Assembly: GCF_900105165.1 (NCBI RefSeq)
Contig: NZ_LT629740.1
Span: 4,836,001 to 4,900,000, forward strand
Length of the DNA: 64,000 bases
Reading direction: 5' to 3'
Source: Mucilaginibacter mallensis
Lineage (GTDB): Bacteria; Bacteroidota; Bacteroidia; Sphingobacteriales; Sphingobacteriaceae
Below are positions 43,035 through 53,211 of the stretch, piece by piece. Within the stretch, counting starts at the first letter, position 1. Every line of letters begins with the position of its first letter. The notes beneath the pieces were generated by a model that did no database searches, was not told the DNA's origin, and worked only from the letters and a program-made list of their open reading frames with translations. The position numbers and the translations under genes were made by a program.

Positions 43035-45578
43035 TTATTTAACACTAAGCGCCTCTGTAATTCTATCATTCAAATCCAATAAGTGACTTCTGGTCATTTC
43101 ATCTTTAACAAATGGAAGATCTGCTTTGATCAACTTTTGCTGGTAATGTAATTGTGATTTGATTACTGATGACATATCACTGGATTGAGACTTTAATGGT
43201 GCATTATCTGATTGCGAGGGTGGCCCATTTGGACTATCTGCAGCACCAAAATAAGGCATTGCAGCAGGAGGCTTAATTATGCTGATTAAATTTTCAACAT
43301 AGCTCTTTTGCAGGTTTCGCCTGTAAACATCTATAGGCTGGTGAGTATACAGTTCCTTATCAATACCATAGTTCAAATCCTTAAAAAACTCAGTTATGGT
43401 ATAAACATCTTTATCTCCGCTCGCCTCTGCCTCAATCATCCTGGTCATACGGTATTTTCCAATTAAATATTGTATCACCCCTTCCTGGCGTTCAGCTGTG
43501 ATGGTCATAAAGCTCTGCCCTGTCCGGTTAAGCACCTCTGCATTATACATCCATATAGGCGTAGTAAACACATTACGATCCAAAAATTTCATAGCCTCTC
43601 TTTGTCGGCTTGCAGGCACACGTTCAAAAACGTCTCCTGGCTGGTCAGATGTTTTTGCTGTGGTATAAACACCCGCTATATTTTTCATAACATGAACCAG
43701 GTAACGATCAAACTGCGCATTCAAAGCAGTATACATGTCTTTTAAATTATCGTACCCTTCGTTCGGAGTTTTTGTCCATTCAATTAATTGCGGTAAAATA
43801 CGTTTCAAATTTTTTATACCGTATTCGCTGGCAATCATGGCATTCTCACCTAAATCTTCATTTTGATAACGCGGATCATTGGTACCGATCTCTGTGCCAA
43901 ACAATAAACGTTTGTTTTTTAGCTTTTCAATGGTCAGTTTGTTTAAAAACGGCACTTCCTCCTCGGGGGTTTTAAACTCATCATAATATTTGTAGCCCCA
44001 TTCAATAGCCCATTTATCATAATCGCCAATACGTGGAAATAAGCCTGCTTCGCTTATATGATCTTCGGGTTGTGCCACATAATTAAACCTGGCGTAATCC
44101 ATAATTGAAGGGGTGTGCCCGTTCGCTTCAACATAGGCTTTATCTCTCAGTTTTTCAACAGGAACCATCGCGCTTGCCCCAAAATTATGGCGCAGCCCCA
44201 GGGTATGCCCAACTTCATGAGATGATACAAAACGAATAAGCTGGCCCATCAGATCATCATCAAACTCCATCTTTCGGGCTCTTGGATCAACTGCTCCGCA
44301 TTGAATCATATACCAGTTATGGATCAGCTTCATCACATTATGGTACCAGTTAATATGGCTTTCAATAATCTCGCCGGTGCGTGGGTCAGCAATGCTTGGG
44401 CCGCTTGCGTTTGACATGGTAGATGGCTTATAAATAATGGCCGAGTGACGGGCATCTTCCAGGTCAAAAGAAGGATCTTCTTCAGGCGTTGGCGCTAACC
44501 GGGCCGAAATAGCATTTTTGAAACCAGCCTGTTCAAATGCAGCATTCCAGTCATTAACACCCTGAATTAAATAAGGGATCCATTTTTTAGGTGTAGTTGG
44601 GTCGATATAAAATACAATGGGTTTTTGTGGTTCTACCAACTCACCTCTTTTGTATTTCTCCAAATCTTCAGGTTTAGGTTCCAATCTCCAGCGATTTATC
44701 AGACTGGCAGTTTTAACACCCTGCGGGTTAGCATCATAGTCTGTATAATCTGTTGTAAAATAACCAACACGCGGATCATACATCCTGGCTTTCATTGGCT
44801 TTTCGGGTAACAGGACCATGGAGGTATTCAGTTCCATGGTAAAACCACCGCTCATGGTTGTACCTGCCATAGCATAGGTTTTAATCGTCCTTAGCTCAAC
44901 GTTGGTTGGAAATGTGTGCGCGTATTTAACATAGCTGCGATCATTTTGCTGGTTGCCTATATGTAATAATTGCTTTTGTATAGCCGAACCAAAATAAAAA
45001 AGATCATTATCAGAATTGATATAATCGGTCATATCTACAACTACTGCTGTTGAGTCTGGTTTATAGGCCGCTATAGGAAATGCGGCCACAATAGGCTGCA
45101 TTGTGTTTCGCTTAACCGATGCATACATGGCCTGTGTACTATCTTTAGAATATTCGGAATAAGACATTTTACGGATGAACAACTTATTTGCCGGCCCTTT
45201 TTCAAACTGGATAATAGTTCCGCCGATCGGGTCACCGGCATAACCATCGCCTCCCCTGCCTATTCGCATATCCGCAGAAGCAGCTGCAATGCGGCTCATT
45301 ATCAGCAGATCTTTATTGAAAATAGCATAAGGTATTTCAAATAAATAACGGTCATCAATTTTATGAATTGTTATCAGCCCCTTCGTTGTTATTGCATCGG
45401 CTGTAACTACATCTTTATATGGGCGTACCTTGACTTTTGCCGGTTTCTTTGCCGTATCTGCTGGTGTTGCAACTGTATTGGATTGCGATTTCTCTTTATG
45501 TGGCTGTGCATAGCTTGCACCTATTCCCGCCAAACAGAAAGTTATGATTATAACTCTGTTGATCATTTTATTAATCAT
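43035..45578 (-). CDS. Secreted zinc metalloprotease (DUF5117/DUF5118 type)
   Basis: 847 aa. Signal peptide ends near GIGASYAQ. The N-terminal DUF5118-like and DUF5117-like region (YKDVVTADAITTKGLITIHK, LFIRKMSYSEYSKDSTQAM) is followed by a zincin core with SSHEVGHTLGLRHNFGAS near 450-463: all three His and the Glu of HExxHxxGxxH are present. MDYARFNYVAQPED supplies the Met-turn. Probably periplasmic or surface protease that works on peptides taken up by the SusCD pair upstream. 64 bp after susD. Confidence 0.9.
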   Translation of the reverse strand: MINKMINRVIIITFCLAGIGASYAQPHKEKSQSNTVATPADTAKKPAKVKVRPYKDVVTADAITTKGLITIHKIDDRYLFEIPYAIFNKDLLIMSRIAAASADMRIGRGGDGYAGDPIGGTIIQFEKGPANKLFIRKMSYSEYSKDSTQAMYASVKRNTMQPIVAAFPIAAYKPDSTAVVVDMTDYINSDNDLFYFGSAIQKQLLHIGNQQNDRSYVKYAHTFPTNVELRTIKTYAMAGTTMSGGFTMELNTSMVLLPEKPMKARMYDPRVGYFTTDYTDYDANPQGVKTASLINRWRLEPKPEDLEKYKRGELVEPQKPIVFYIDPTTPKKWIPYLIQGVNDWNAAFEQAGFKNAISARLAPTPEEDPSFDLEDARHSAIIYKPSTMSNASGPSIADPRTGEIIESHINWYHNVMKLIHNWYMIQCGAVDPRARKMEFDDDLMGQLIRFVSSHEVGHTLGLRHNFGASAMVPVEKLRDKAYVEANGHTPSIMDYARFNYVAQPEDHISEAGLFPRIGDYDKWAIEWGYKYYDEFKTPEEEVPFLNKLTIEKLKNKRLLFGTEIGTNDPRYQNEDLGENAMIASEYGIKNLKRILPQLIEWTKTPNEGYDNLKDMYTALNAQFDRYLVHVMKNIAGVYTTAKTSDQPGDVFERVPASRQREAMKFLDRNVFTTPIWMYNAEVLNRTGQSFMTITAERQEGVIQYLIGKYRMTRMIEAEASGDKDVYTITEFFKDLNYGIDKELYTHQPIDVYRRNLQKSYVENLISIIKPPAAMPYFGAADSPNGPPSQSDNAPLKSQSSDMSSVIKSQLHYQQKLIKADLPFVKDEMTRSHLLDLNDRITEALSVK

Positions 45579-45642
45579 GTATGGTTGTTTATTAAGAATT
45601 GAAAGTGGGTGGCTCTTTAGTCAGAGCCACCCTTTATAATAA

Positions 45643-47016
45643 TTATGGATTCTGAACGATCTCCGGATTTAACAAAATGTACTTATTATCAATTTGATAA
45701 GTATAGCGCGCGCTGTTAGGCTCAAGTGTGTAAGTAACACTTTTAAATACCCTTGTATAGGTTTTGGCAAACGCTGCATCCTGATTAAGTCTTCTCATAT
45801 CAAACCAGCGAAAACCGCGGCCAAATAATTCCCTCCTGCGCTCATTAATAACCAGTGCAAGCGCATCAGCAGCATTACTTGCCGTCAGATCTGTGTAATC
45901 AGCCGGCGTAAAACGCTTCTTACGCAGCGCATTTAGCAGGCTTACCGCCGTGGCCGGATCGTTTGCACGGGCTGCACTTTCGGCTTTAATCAGCATCATT
46001 TCAGGAACGTTTGGCCCGATATATACATCTTGATTGCTATTATAATTCTGACGGTAATAACTACGCCCGTAAGCTGCAGTTCCAAAATTTAACCCGGTAA
46101 ATAATATGTACCGCAGATCTTTTGTACCTAAAAGCGTTAACAGATCACCGCTTAATGTCACCTTATTGAAATTGTATCCACTACTTAACTTTGAGAAAAT
46201 GGTTTCCGGGTCAAGCAGCTTTCCGGGTAAAGTCCCGGGGGCCGAAGCATAGGTATTTAAGTCTATTAAAGTGCTTTGCAATGCAAGTGCCTTACCAGCA
46301 TAAGTACCTGCATCGGTAAAGTTTCTCATTTCTAATGAGGTTTCGGCCAATATTGCGTATGCAGCAGCTTTGGATGGATCTGAGTTATAAGCAGGCAGAT
46401 CAGGCAAATTTGGCAATGCTGTTGTTAAATCCTTAATGATTTGTGCATAAACATCAGCTAAAGGCGGCCTTTTTAAACTTGCGAAAAGATTTGCAGTAGT
46501 AAGCAAGGGAACGCCCAGATCAGTGGAGGCGGTAGATGGATTATATGGAGGAGCATATAAATTTACCAGGTTTAAGTAAGCATAGGCCCGGTGAACCAGG
46601 GCCAGTGCTAATATGGCATTTTTTTGTGTTACGGTACCACCTTCACTCGTCATTACCCCATCGGATACATTATTACAGATCATGATCTGTTGATAAAAAC
46701 GCTCCCAGTCAACGTCTGATTCTACGTTTGTGGCATAGCGGGTAGGTGCCCAGGTATAAGTCAATACAAATTGAACATCTGCTGTTTGCGTAGTGAATGA
46801 ATTTTGATACTTTATACTATCAATACTTACATCATCAGACGAAACTAAGGGAAAACTGTATGAATGCTCTAAAACAGATGTATTATTCAAAAGATCCTGA
46901 TAATCAGAAGTATATTTAAGCGCATGCATTCCTACCGCAGGTATTTCTACATACTTACGGCACGAGCTTGTGATCAGGGAGCCCACGACCACAAGGGCAA
47001 CTATATATTTTTTCAT
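45643..47016 (-). CDS. SusD/RagB-family outer-membrane nutrient-binding lipoprotein
   Basis: 457 aa from ATG 47016, which gives the lipoprotein signal MKKYIVALVVVGSLITSSC; the frame upstream adds nothing useful. TPR-like SusD fold with LALVHRAYAYLNLVNLYAPP, and the late MLIKAESAARANDPATAV and NERRRELFGRGFRWFDMRRL motifs of the family. Lid for the SusC barrel. 57 bp after susC. Confidence 0.93.
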   Translation of the reverse strand: MKKYIVALVVVGSLITSSCRKYVEIPAVGMHALKYTSDYQDLLNNTSVLEHSYSFPLVSSDDVSIDSIKYQNSFTTQTADVQFVLTYTWAPTRYATNVESDVDWERFYQQIMICNNVSDGVMTSEGGTVTQKNAILALALVHRAYAYLNLVNLYAPPYNPSTASTDLGVPLLTTANLFASLKRPPLADVYAQIIKDLTTALPNLPDLPAYNSDPSKAAAYAILAETSLEMRNFTDAGTYAGKALALQSTLIDLNTYASAPGTLPGKLLDPETIFSKLSSGYNFNKVTLSGDLLTLLGTKDLRYILFTGLNFGTAAYGRSYYRQNYNSNQDVYIGPNVPEMMLIKAESAARANDPATAVSLLNALRKKRFTPADYTDLTASNAADALALVINERRRELFGRGFRWFDMRRLNQDAAFAKTYTRVFKSVTYTLEPNSARYTYQIDNKYILLNPEIVQNP

Positions 47017-47073
47017 GTTGATACTATGGTTAAAATGAGTATTTAGAATGTTAGCTTTTTTCATCATGCCTAA

Positions 47074-50000
47074 TTAAAATGAGGCATTAATACCAAATAC
47101 AAAATTCTTTGCCGGGGGCAAATTATTGTAGCTTGTTGTATTTACATAATCCGGGTCTATGCCATCTTTGTTGGCTCTCCAGATCAGCCCTAAATTACGA
47201 GCGCTGATACTGCCTGAAAGCGCTTTGAATGGCGTATGCATTACTATGTTATGGGGTAAAGCATACGATAAGGCCACTTGTTGTAAACGAACCTGGCTTG
47301 CATCACGAACCAGTATATCTGAATATTGATACCTGTTTATACTGTTAGTGCTGGCCCCTAATCCCGGAACATTGGTAAATGCCTCATCCCCGGGATTCCT
47401 CCAGCGATAAGCCAAATCTGCTTCAGTACCCAATACACCTGTAAAAGGGTTAGAGGTGCTTGCATTAGCCGGATAGTTTCCGATGGAATACTTTAAAAAT
47501 TTATACCCCATCTTATAAACCATCTGCACATTAAGTGTAAAGCTCTCATATCTGAAATCATTACTCCATCCGCCAAAATAAGGTGGCGTTGTGCGCCCTG
47601 CATACTTCAAGTCGGCTGATGTTAAGTTGGAATTACCGGTGGTTGATGAAACGATATTTCCATTATGATCATAAATTTGAGAATTACCGGTATTATCTAA
47701 CCCGGCCCAACGGTAAACAAACAGGTAATCCAATGGATAACCATTAATCGGGGTCGAAGAGCCAACCAGGTTAATGCTGCTGGTTTTGGTAAAGCGGGCA
47801 TCAGTTACAACATCGGTATTGTATGAAAAAGTGAAGCTGGAATTCCATCCCCAATTTTTTTGTTGAACAATTGCTCCCTGCAGGCCAAACTCTAATCCGT
47901 GGCTACTTAATGTCCCGGCATTAAACAGCACGCTTGACCATCCGTAAGTAGCATCATAAGGCAATTGAGCTAATATACCATATGACCTTTTGCGATAAAC
48001 ATCAAAGGTTAATAATATACGGCTATCTAACAGGGCCATGTCAACACCTGCATTCAATTGTTTGGTGGTTTCCCAGGTTAATTCATTATTAGCGGGTGAA
48101 CTAATGCTTGTATAAGTTTTGCCTGTATAGGTATCCGAATTTGATCCGTTTAAGATCACCGTATTTAAACCTGTCCCGGGAATAGTTCCTCCTGATCCGT
48201 AAGTCAGACGCAGGCTTAAATCATTTACGGGCTTAACATTTTGCATAAAATCCTCCCGCTTTACGTCCCATTTTAAGCCTGATGACCATAGCGGAATTGC
48301 TTTTTGCTGATCTGAAACCCCCTGCGCACTGTAATTGTCAAACCTTATGGAGCCACTGGCCGTATATTTATTCAGGAAAGTATAGGAGGCATTAGAATAG
48401 TATGATAAATACCGCTCTTTGCTAATAGTTATGGTCCCGTCTGAATAACCCGGACTCATTTGGTATGGGTAAACTGTATTATAATATGCCGTCGGATTCA
48501 CATAGGTAGATGTATAGGTATCATCATTAAAACCATACAGCGTGCGGCCGTTACTGGTAGATTGCGTTTGCCTGATTTCTGACCCTGCAATCAAATTTAA
48601 CTGATGGATATTATCCCAGGTTTGATGAACATTAAACTGGCCACGTACGGAATAATCATCATTACTCGCATTGGTTAAATGATTAATGCCGCCTAAAGGT
48701 ATTCCATAAACTAATTTACCGTTGGCTATACTGGTATAAGTATTAATTAAAGTACGTGCATTATAACTGTTTAATTGATCTTCTTCGCCTGTATTACTAA
48801 TATTATCCTGATAAGATCCGCTGGTAGTAAAATCAATCCAGTTTAATATTTTAACGTTTAGTGCAGTATTTAACCTAATCCTGGTTTCTTTAAGAATGCT
48901 GTTGGAATAATTCAGTTCATCAATGGCGTTATACGTCCATGGCAGATATCCTTCACTGGTGAAGTTATCAATAACCTCAGGCCTGTATAACACATACCTG
49001 TTTATGGAGTTGCCACTATTGTCTACCAACATATCATAGGGCCTTAAACCAAGTGACGAATTACTTAGCGCAGTGCTGGCGGCCTGGTTAGTTTTACTAT
49101 AGTTATTAGTATAAGCTAATCCTGTTGAGATGTTTAAACGTTTATTAAAGAAATCACTGGTAGTATTTGCCGTTAAATTATAGCTCTGTGCATCATTGCT
49201 TTTAAACACGGGGCGATCATTAGTGGAATTGGCTGATATGTAATAAGTGCCATTATCCCCGCCGCCTGAAATTGCCATATTGTACTGTTGTGTAACGGCT
49301 TTTTGTAATAAGTATTCACTGATCTGCTTTTTATTGCTTCTGCCCGATAGTACAGCCAGCGCAGAATCACGCTGTGCCGCTGTTGCAGTTCCGCGCTGTG
49401 TTTTGAACATCCACTCTGTGGCTTCGCTGTTGTTGGGGTTATAATTAAACGTATAATATCCGTAACTGGCCCAATTAGCCGGATCGGTAATATAACCTTT
49501 ATTAAAAAGCTCCTGCTCCAGGTTAACATACTGGGCACTTGTCATCGTATGTAACTGTGACAGATCAGCAGGTGCAGAAACACCTACATTCGCATTGAAA
49601 TTGATGGTTGTTTCTTTTTTTCTCCCCTTCTTGGTAGTGATTACAATCACGCCATTTGCTGCCCTTGAGCCCCATATTGACGCTGCTGCTGCATCCTTCA
49701 AAAATGTGATTGATTCAATATCATTAGGGTTAAGTCTGGATAATATGGCAAATCCTGACGAAGTAGTATTACTTATTTCAGTAAGCGCCTGCCCACCTGC
49801 TGTTTCATCAATCATCGGGAAACCATCAATAACAATTAAGGGTTGTGACGCATTACCCCCATTGTAGGTATTTGTTCCCCTGATGTTGATGGTATTTTTG
49901 CGGACATCAAAATTAACACCCGGCACTTTTCCTTGCAGGCGTTCCATCAGATTAATTGCCGGTGTTTTTTCAATTTCTGCCGAAGACACATACCCGAATG

Positions 50001-50712
50001 ATCCTGTCGCCCGTTCCGGAGAAATTTTTTCATATCCGTTTGATAAAACCTTAACCTCTTCTAACTGGGTATTTTTAGCTTTTAAAGCAACTTTTAAATC
50101 AATTTTGCCATCCACGTTTACTTCAAGGCTTTCCAAGGCTATATTATTGAAAACCAAAATGGCGTCATCGTTAACGGCCTGCAACCTAAACCTTCCATAT
50201 TCATCCGTCGCAGTTGCATTGCTTGTGCCTTTTACCATTACGGTAACACCCGGTATCGGTTTACCGTCCTCACCTAATACGGTGCCGGTAACCTCATGAG
50301 GGGGCGTAAAAAAACGGATAACCTTCTGCGTTAATGACTCGTCCTTATGACTGATGACGATGTTCTTGTTTATTATCTTAAAGGATAATGGCAAATTCTT
50401 AAAACATGCGCTTAGCGTTTCATCAATCGATGCATTTTTAAGCTGTACACTGATATTGGTGTTTTGCAGATCCTTGTTATCATAAAAAAACACATAGCCT
50501 GTTTGACTTTTAATGACCTTTAATACTTTTTCTAAAGGGGCATTATTTACATTAAGGTTGACTTGCTGACTATAGCTGCTGGCGCTTGCCTGCACCATTG
50601 CTATAATCATTATCAGGGTAGTCAATTTCATAACCAACAGGAGTTTTTTGAGCGGTAGCCATCCTCTGCCGGCAGGCAGACGCATAGCTATGGTAATAGC
50701 ATTAAAATTCAT
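47074..50712 (-). CDS. SusC/RagA TonB-dependent transporter with STN domain
   Basis: 1212 aa. Long N-terminal leader with signal helix (LTTLIMIIAMVQASASSYSQ), STN signalling domain at about 52-125 (LNVNNAPLEKVLKVIKSQTG), CarboxypepD_reg domain (VTGTVLGEDGKPIPGVTVMV), plug (LMERLQGKVPGVNFDVRKN, DPNDIESI-type LNPNDIESITFLKDAAAAS) and a 22-strand barrel ending AKNFVFGINASF. The STN domain fits the sigma/FecR pair upstream. Start kept at 50712; Met at 50685 or 50631 is possible. Confidence 0.94.
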   Translation of the reverse strand: MNFNAITIAMRLPAGRGWLPLKKLLLVMKLTTLIMIIAMVQASASSYSQQVNLNVNNAPLEKVLKVIKSQTGYVFFYDNKDLQNTNISVQLKNASIDETLSACFKNLPLSFKIINKNIVISHKDESLTQKVIRFFTPPHEVTGTVLGEDGKPIPGVTVMVKGTSNATATDEYGRFRLQAVNDDAILVFNNIALESLEVNVDGKIDLKVALKAKNTQLEEVKVLSNGYEKISPERATGSFGYVSSAEIEKTPAINLMERLQGKVPGVNFDVRKNTINIRGTNTYNGGNASQPLIVIDGFPMIDETAGGQALTEISNTTSSGFAILSRLNPNDIESITFLKDAAAASIWGSRAANGVIVITTKKGRKKETTINFNANVGVSAPADLSQLHTMTSAQYVNLEQELFNKGYITDPANWASYGYYTFNYNPNNSEATEWMFKTQRGTATAAQRDSALAVLSGRSNKKQISEYLLQKAVTQQYNMAISGGGDNGTYYISANSTNDRPVFKSNDAQSYNLTANTTSDFFNKRLNISTGLAYTNNYSKTNQAASTALSNSSLGLRPYDMLVDNSGNSINRYVLYRPEVIDNFTSEGYLPWTYNAIDELNYSNSILKETRIRLNTALNVKILNWIDFTTSGSYQDNISNTGEEDQLNSYNARTLINTYTSIANGKLVYGIPLGGINHLTNASNDDYSVRGQFNVHQTWDNIHQLNLIAGSEIRQTQSTSNGRTLYGFNDDTYTSTYVNPTAYYNTVYPYQMSPGYSDGTITISKERYLSYYSNASYTFLNKYTASGSIRFDNYSAQGVSDQQKAIPLWSSGLKWDVKREDFMQNVKPVNDLSLRLTYGSGGTIPGTGLNTVILNGSNSDTYTGKTYTSISSPANNELTWETTKQLNAGVDMALLDSRILLTFDVYRKRSYGILAQLPYDATYGWSSVLFNAGTLSSHGLEFGLQGAIVQQKNWGWNSSFTFSYNTDVVTDARFTKTSSINLVGSSTPINGYPLDYLFVYRWAGLDNTGNSQIYDHNGNIVSSTTGNSNLTSADLKYAGRTTPPYFGGWSNDFRYESFTLNVQMVYKMGYKFLKYSIGNYPANASTSNPFTGVLGTEADLAYRWRNPGDEAFTNVPGLGASTNSINRYQYSDILVRDASQVRLQQVALSYALPHNIVMHTPFKALSGSISARNLGLIWRANKDGIDPDYVNTTSYNNLPPAKNFVFGINASF

Positions 50713-50958
50713 TACTTTTACAAAGTTTGGGTTAATACATTAAATAGTTCAGCCGATTATTTTATCCGATCCTGATTTTATCAGGATGTGGGAAAGGGTT
50801 AACCCGAATACTTTCCGCGGAAGTGGTTCCAACACTTCTGCGGTTTTTTTCATATCTTCTCTTGATTTTTTGAAGAATGGTTATCCTTTTGTCTATTGGT
50901 GTCTAGTATTTATTTTTCCATATGTTCGTCCTGGGTTTAATTCAACATTCTATTTTAA
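50713..50958 (-). promoter_or_regulatory. FecR-SusC intergenic leader with hairpins
   Basis: 246 bp. A GC hairpin (50815-50825 with 50833-50843) carries a seven-T run only on the plus-strand side, and a smaller hairpin lies at 50771-50785 (cctga/tcagg). On the transcribed minus strand both would lie in the susC leader. Likely holds the sigma-dependent susC promoter. The T-run is on the wrong side for a terminator of fecR. Confidence 0.45.
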
Positions 50959-52095
50959 TTAGGGTGTAACTACAATTTTCTTTTCGGAATGCCCATCAGC
51001 TCCTTTTTCAATCCTGAAATGAACTTTAGTGAAGCTTAGGAGGTCCAAAGCCTGTAAGGCAGTTGTATTCCGGTATATATCTCCTGAAAACATCCTGTCT
51101 GGAATCTGACCTTCATATTCAATTTTAACATCATACCACCTGGCTAACTGCCTGAGCACTGTTTGAATTGAAGCATTATGAAAAGTGAAGAGCCCATTTT
51201 TCCAGGCAATCTCATCTTCTGTATCGACATTGTGTACGCTAACCAGGTGGGTTGTTGCATTGACTTGAGCTTGCTGACCGGGCTTTAACAAAAAAGCCTG
51301 CCCGCCGGTATTTACTTTCACGCTGCCCTCTAATAAAGTGGTTTTAATGAGCTCTTCATCATCATATGCATTGATATTGAAATGGGTGCCAAGATCTTCT
51401 ATAACCTGGCCTTTAACCAGCACCTTAAAAGGCATAGCTTTATTATGAACCACTTCCATATAGGCTTCACCACTAATCAATTCAATCTTCCGTTCCTTGC
51501 CTGCAAACTTTTCCGGGTAACGCAAGATTGTGGCGGCATTTAACCAAACTTTACTGCCATCAGACATTTTTAGCTGGTATTGACCACCCCTTGGAATCGT
51601 TATGGTATCGTAAACCATTGTGATGTTTGTGTTTGAAGCCTGTGAGGCATCATAACTTATCAGGCCATCTGCTTTTTTGTTAACCGCAACACTTCCATTA
51701 GTAGCAATAAGCCCGTTTTTAGCATTATCGAGAATGATTTTTCGCCCATGGCTGGTTAAAATGGCTTTGTTACCCCCTGGTGCGATATCGTATGGATGGT
51801 TTTGTACCAATTGCTGACCCGCTTGTTTATGCAGCAGAAAATAACCACTAACGGAAAGAAATAATAAGATAGTTGCTGCTGCGGCAATTCGCGGCCAAAG
51901 CTGCACCTTCCTTGCGCCCGGAACCCGGGTATCTAAATAATTAATAATTTGATGAATATCCCTGGTTTGTTCCGCATCTGTTAAAGCCTTCTGGGTTTTT
52001 ACCCGGTGCTGAACATACCAGGTTTCCACTATGGCTTTTTCTTCTTCAGTACAGTTACCTTCAAGATATTTTTTTAACAGCTCCTTTGCCAGCAT
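50959..52095 (-). CDS. FecR-family anti-sigma factor
   Basis: 378 aa. Cytoplasmic N-terminal zinc-less anti-sigma part (LLKKYLEGNCTEEEKAIVET), one membrane helix at about 67-87 (IAAAATILLFLSVSGYFLL), then the FecR periplasmic domain (TIPRGGQYQLKMSDGSKVWL, GEAYMEVVHNKAMPFKVLV) and a C-terminal domain that would contact the SusC STN domain. 93 bp after the sigma gene. Confidence 0.94.
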   Translation of the reverse strand: MLAKELLKKYLEGNCTEEEKAIVETWYVQHRVKTQKALTDAEQTRDIHQIINYLDTRVPGARKVQLWPRIAAAATILLFLSVSGYFLLHKQAGQQLVQNHPYDIAPGGNKAILTSHGRKIILDNAKNGLIATNGSVAVNKKADGLISYDASQASNTNITMVYDTITIPRGGQYQLKMSDGSKVWLNAATILRYPEKFAGKERKIELISGEAYMEVVHNKAMPFKVLVKGQVIEDLGTHFNINAYDDEELIKTTLLEGSVKVNTGGQAFLLKPGQQAQVNATTHLVSVHNVDTEDEIAWKNGLFTFHNASIQTVLRQLARWYDVKIEYEGQIPDRMFSGDIYRNTTALQALDLLSFTKVHFRIEKGADGHSEKKIVVTP

Positions 52096-52188
52096 ATTTT
52101 GTTTAATCCTGTTATTTATTCCAGAATTATAACAAAGACAACTAAGTTGGGCTTAGGGCCCAGATTAATTTAAAAAAAAATAATATTT

Positions 52189-52758
52189 TCAGACAAAAAG
52201 GAAGAAAATCGCCACACCGAGCTTCTTTCTAAGGATTTTCAGAGCGCCGTTGACTTGATTTTTTACAGTTTTTTCGGAAATATCCAATTTTTCTGCAATT
52301 TCTTTATGTGAAAGATAACTTTTTCGGCTTAATTCAAATACTTCACGCATTTTATCGGGAAGACCGGCAATTTCTTTTTCTATAAGATCTTTCAAATCGT
52401 TAATGCGGACCAGGTGATCGGTAATAGCCTCTCCATGGTCAATAAATTCCTGGAGCGAATCTATATATTGCGCTGCTACTTTTTTATGCGCTATTAAGTT
52501 TAAAATTCTGTTCTGCAGCATTCGATATAAATAGCCGGCCAAATTGGTTTGAAAATCAATTTGCTCATATTTATCCCACAAAGTGATAAACAATTCCTGA
52601 ACAATATCCTTCGCCTCCTCACGATCCTGAAGTTTGGCAAAAGCATGCCTGTACAATATACCGGTATACCTGTTATAGATTTCTTTGTACGCTCCGTGGT
52701 CACCGTCCCTCAGCAAGGATGCCAATTGTTGATCGGTTAAGGGATTGTACTTAAGCAT
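52189..52758 (-). CDS. ECF sigma factor (Bacteroidetes SusC/FecR-linked type)
   Basis: 189 aa from ATG 52758 (MLKYNPLTDQQLASLLRDGD); the frame upstream to 52941 covers promoter and the hairpin element and is not coding. Region 2: REEAKDIVQELFITLWDKYE; region 4: LPDKMREVFELSRKSYLSHK and SEKTVKNQVNGALKILRKKL. Works with FecR and SusC to switch on the locus when substrate is present. Confidence 0.93.
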   Translation of the reverse strand: MLKYNPLTDQQLASLLRDGDHGAYKEIYNRYTGILYRHAFAKLQDREEAKDIVQELFITLWDKYEQIDFQTNLAGYLYRMLQNRILNLIAHKKVAAQYIDSLQEFIDHGEAITDHLVRINDLKDLIEKEIAGLPDKMREVFELSRKSYLSHKEIAEKLDISEKTVKNQVNGALKILRKKLGVAIFFLFV

Positions 52759-52771
52759 AGTTGTGTAACAA

Positions 52772-52779
52772 CAAAAATA
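52772..52779 (-). promoter_or_regulatory. -7 promoter box of the ECF sigma gene
   Basis: Minus-strand TATTTTTG matches TAnnTTTG exactly, 13 bp before the ATG, giving a very short leader. No clear -33 TTTG. Confidence 0.45.
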
Positions 52780-52923
52780 CTTAGAATTTAATATAACTTT
52801 TACACAGGCTTGTATTAAAATATAAACTGACCGAAATTCATACTTTTTACAGATATTGGGAATGGTTGAAAATTTTAAGACGCCAAAACTTGGAGATGCT
52901 GATGAACCGCATGATATCAATTT

Positions 52924-53014
52924 AAAAAAGTGCTCCCGCACTTTCCGGGAGGCACTTTCACATAATTAATTAACCTTAATTATTAACTGATTTTATAAAG
53001 AACAAGTAAGTATT
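52924..53014 (-). terminator. Conserved 3' element B ending in a terminator hairpin
   Basis: Minus strand after the 42-codon gene: ttgttctttataaaatcagtt, a spacer of about 30 nt, then a hairpin (52928-52957) with stems aagtgc/gcactt and tcccg/cggga, and a loop containing gaaag, then T-run. Same plan as element A. Confidence 0.8.
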
Positions 53015-53143
53015 TTAAGCATCATTTATTAAATATTTTTTAAGATTTGAACGCCGGACATATGGATAAATAAAACTCATTAACCTGTACAGTAGGCATA
53101 AAGAGCACAAGATTCCAATACTAAAAATTATATAATTTCCCAT
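53015..53143 (-). CDS. Small membrane protein, 42 aa
   Basis: MGNYIIFSIGILCSLCLLYR, then LMSFIYPYVRRSNLKK and a short end. One membrane helix with a basic tail. It sits directly before element B, as the 30-aa gene sits before element A, and this parallel supports it. Function unknown. Confidence 0.5.
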   Translation of the reverse strand: MGNYIIFSIGILCSLCLLYRLMSFIYPYVRRSNLKKYLINDA

Positions 53144-53211
53144 TTCTTTTTTTAGCAAAATTAGCGTTGGGCGCTATCGCAGGAAATGGATAAAAAGAGG
53201 CAGCAGATGGA

